This document shows, one piece after another, positions 61,561 through 64,000 of a stretch of 64,000 nucleotides of DNA; the first letter of the stretch is position 1, and each line of letters starts with the position of its first letter. Origin of the DNA: Hydractinia symbiolongicarpus (lineage: Eukaryota; Cnidaria; Hydrozoa; Anthoathecata; Hydractiniidae). The notes beneath the pieces were generated by a model. It ran no database searches, had not been told where the DNA came from, and saw nothing but the letters and a program-made list of their open reading frames with translations. A program made the position numbers and the translations under genes. The stretch lies in the NCBI RefSeq assembly GCF_029227915.1, contig NC_079886.1:28312501-28376500 (forward strand), given 5' to 3'.

Positions 61561-64000
61561 TAAAAAAATAATTTAAAAAATCGTTCGGGAAATGAGTTTA
61601 CTCCCAGTTTACTTTCTTTCTATACATTCGACTATGCGGGTTAAGCCCGGGATTTACGGGAACTCCCGGGTTTTCGTTTGCCGGCGATTAAACTCTTTTT
61701 ATTCAGCGTCTCATCAAAAATGAAATCATTTTTGAAAACTACAAGTCTCATGTGTTTTAGTGGTGAAAAAATAATTTAAAAAATCGTTCGGGGAATGAGT
61801 TTACTCCCTGGGTACTTTCTTTGTATACATTCGACTATACGGGCCAAGCCCGGGATTTACGGGAAATCGCGGGTTTTCGTTTGCCGGAGATTAAACTCCT
61901 TTTATTCAGCGTCTCATCAAGAATGAAATCGTTATTGAAAACTACAAGTCTTATGCGTTTTAGTGGTATAAAATTAATTTAAAAAATCGTTCGGGAAATG
62001 AGTTTATTCCCAGTTTACTTTCTTTCTATACATTCGACTATACGGGTCAAGCCCGGGATTTACGGGAACTCCCGGGTTTTCGTTTGCCGGCGATTAAACT
62101 CCTTTTATTCAGTGTCTAATCAAAAATGAAATCATTTTTGAAAACTACAAGTCTCATGCGTTTTAGTGGTGAAAAAATAATTTAAAAAATCGTTCGGAAA
62201 ATGAGTTTACTCCCTGGGTACTTTCTTTGTATACATTCGACTATACGGGCCGAGTCCGGGATATACGGGAAAGCGCGGGTTTTCGTTTGCCGGCGATTAA
62301 ACTCCTTTTATTCAGCGTCTCATCAAAAATGAAATCAGTTTTGAAAACTACAAGTCTTATGCGATTTAGTGGTAAAAAATTAATTTAAAAAATCGTTCGG
62401 GAAATGAGTTTACTCCCAGTTTACTTTCTTTCTATACATTCGACTATACGGGTCAAGCCCGGGATTTACGGGAACTCCCGGGTTTTCGTTTGCCGGCGAT
62501 TAAACTCCTTTTATTCAGCGTCTCATCAAAAATGAAATCATTTTTGAAAACTACAAGTCTCATGCGTTTTAGTGGTGAAAAAATAATTTAAAAAATCGTT
62601 CGGAAAATGAGTTTACTCCCTGGGTACTTTCTTTGTATACATTCGACTATACGGGCCGAGTCCGGGATATACGGGAAAGCGCGGGTTTTCGTTTGCCGGC
62701 GATTAAACTCCTTTTATTCAGCGTCTCATCAAAAATGAAATCAGTTTTGAAAACTACAAGTCTAATGCGTCTTAGTGGTAAAAAAATAATTTAAAAAATC
62801 GTTCGGGAAATGAGTTTACTCCCAGTTTACTTTCTTTCTATACATTCGACTATGCGGGTTAAGCCCGGGATTTACGGGAACTCCCGGGTTTTCGTTTGCC
62901 GGCGATTAAACTCTTTTTATTCAGCGTCTCATCAAAAATGAAATCATTTTTGAAAACTACAAGTCTCATGTGTTTTAGTGGTGAAAAAATAATTTAAAAA
63001 ATCGTTCGGGAAATGAGTTTACTCCCTGGGTACTTTCTTTGTATACATTCGACTATACGGGCCAAGCCCGGGATTTACGGGAAATCGCGGGTTTTCGTTT
63101 GCCGGAGATTAAACTCCTTTTATTCAGCGTCTCATCAAGAATGAAATCGTTATTGAAAACTACAAGTCTTATGCGTTTTAGTGGTATAAAATTAATTTAA
63201 AAAATCGTTCGGGAAATGAGTTTATTCCCAGTTTACTTTCTTTCTATACATTCGACTATACGGGTCAAGCCCGGGATTTACGGGAACTCCCGGGTTTTCG
63301 TTTGCCGGCGATTAAACTCCTTTTATTCAGTGTGTAATCAAAAATGAAATCATTTTTGAAAACTACAAGTCTCATGCGTTTTAGTGGTGAAAAAATAATT
63401 TAAAAAATCGTTCGGAAAATGAGTTTACTCCCTGGGTACTTTCTTTGTATACATTCGACTATACGGGCCGAGTCCGGGATATACGGGAAAGCGCGGGTTT
63501 TCGTTTGCCGGCGATTAAACTCCTTTTATTCAGCGTCTCATCAAAAATGAAATCAGTTTTGAAAACTACAAGTCTCATGCGTCTTAGTGGTAAAAAAATA
63601 ATTTAAAAAATCGTTCGGGAAATGAGTTTACTCCCAGTTTACTTTCTTTCTATACATTCGACTATGCGGGTTAAGCCCGGGATTTACGGGAACTCCCGGG
63701 TTTTCGTTTGCCGGCGATTAAACTCTTTTTATTCAGCGTCTCATCAAAAATGAAATCATTTTTGAAAACTACAAGTCTCATGTGTTTTAGTGGTGAAAAA
63801 ATAATTTAAAAAATCGTTCGGGAAATGAGTTTACTCCCTGGGTACTTTCTTTGTATACATTCGACTATACGGGCCAAGCCCGGGATTTACGGGAAATCGC
63901 GGGTTTTCGTTTGCCGGAGATTAAACTCCTTTTATTCAGCGTCTCATCAAGAATGAAATCGTTATTGAAAACTACAAGTCTTATGCGTTTTAGTGGTATA
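61561..64000 (+). repeat. 6-monomer (1218-bp) then 4-monomer (812-bp) repeat at the right edge
   Basis: The TATGCGGGTTAAGCC hairpin unit is reached from GGTAAAAAAATAATTT at 61561, 62779 and 63591, so spacings are 1218 and then 812 bp. Shared rarities are GTTATTGAAAAC (about 61932, 63150 and 63962) and TTCAGTGTCTAATC (62109), with TTCAGTGTGTAATC at 63327. The first copy has two extra monomers (about 62373-62778) resembling 61160-61560. The window ends within the third copy. Confidence 0.87.

Larger units (their letters stand above)
12071..64000 (+). repeat. Satellite array, right arm (plus orientation, ~203-bp monomers)
   Basis: Same monomer family as the left arm but reverse-complemented: the landmark now reads CAGCGTCTCATC and recurs about every 203 bp to the last base. 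About 255 monomers lie here. At least seven sub-types can be told apart by the G-tract core, for example GAGTCCGGGATTTACGGG, GAGTCCGGGATATACGGG, CAAGCCCGGGATTTACGGG followed by AACTCCCGGG, GGTTCCGGGATTTAGGG, GAGTCTGGGATTTACGGG, and TGCGGGTTAAGCC. Each core tends to travel with its own downstream variants, such as GGAGATTAAACTCC with CAAGAATGAAATCG. The arm continues past the right edge of the window. Confidence 0.97.

Noticed and set aside
1-64000. CRISPR array.
   Set aside because: The repeated unit is a whole 203-bp monomer with no unique spacers, and no cas genes are present.
1-64000. Telomeric repeats, rDNA spacer, LTR or transposon ends.
   Set aside because: No telomere-type hexamer runs, no rRNA-like segment, no terminal repeats, target-site duplications or transposase-like frame were seen.

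Overview
The whole 64 kb window is one tandem satellite-DNA array with a basic monomer of about 203 bp, roughly 315 copies. I find no protein-coding gene, RNA gene, transposon or other single-copy sequence, and both window ends lie inside the array, so its true length and flanks are unknown. This organisation (many kilobases of tandem ~200 bp monomers, nested higher-order repeats, an internal orientation switch) is typical of eukaryotic centromeric, pericentromeric or subtelomeric heterochromatin. I do not recognise the family and cannot name a species or chromosome. The consensus is about 39% GC but keeps about 13 CpG per monomer, roughly 1.7 times the number expected from its base composition. 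That argues against long exposure to dense CpG methylation and deamination, or for recent amplification.

Layout. Bases 1-12070 carry monomers in the minus orientation and 12071-64000 carry the same monomers in the plus orientation, meeting at one strand-switch junction at 12070/12071. Within the arms the monomers form local higher-order repeats (HORs): 1392 bp (1-3180), 1421 bp (3540-6381), 1620 bp (7210-10170), inverted homologous blocks around the junction (10260-14250), 579 bp (14439-15596), 811 bp (15826-17447), 1620 bp (20880-24150), 608 bp (29460-30675), 1216 then 608 bp (32222-37085), 3243 bp (40330-46739), 1623 bp (46945-49305), 608 bp (49735-50950), 3245 bp (51105-58975), 812/947 bp (about 59190-61560) and 1218/812 bp (61561-64000). 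All but two spacings are near-whole multiples of about 203 bp. The exceptions are units with a 29-bp-deleted monomer (579, 1392) and one with a 135-bp internal duplication (947).

The monomer. It is bipartite: a GC-rich third with four evenly spaced GGG tracts, and an AT-rich remainder with A-runs and a 20-bp dyad of 9-bp arms. Sub-types differ mainly in the G-tract core, where one type forms a perfect 7-bp-arm hairpin. Many 60-113 codon open frames exist on both strands. They are a by-product of the repeat: they recur with each monomer, 203 is not a multiple of three, 1-bp indels shift the frame, and differences are largely non-synonymous. They are not annotated as genes.

The points most worth checking are the strand switch with its mosaic inverted homology, the conserved G-tract ladder and dyad, a near-CENP-B-box, a 29-bp-deleted monomer class confined to the first 15.6 kb, and the repeated 16-monomer units at 40-59 kb. 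All alignments were done by eye; HOR boundaries are good to tens of bases.
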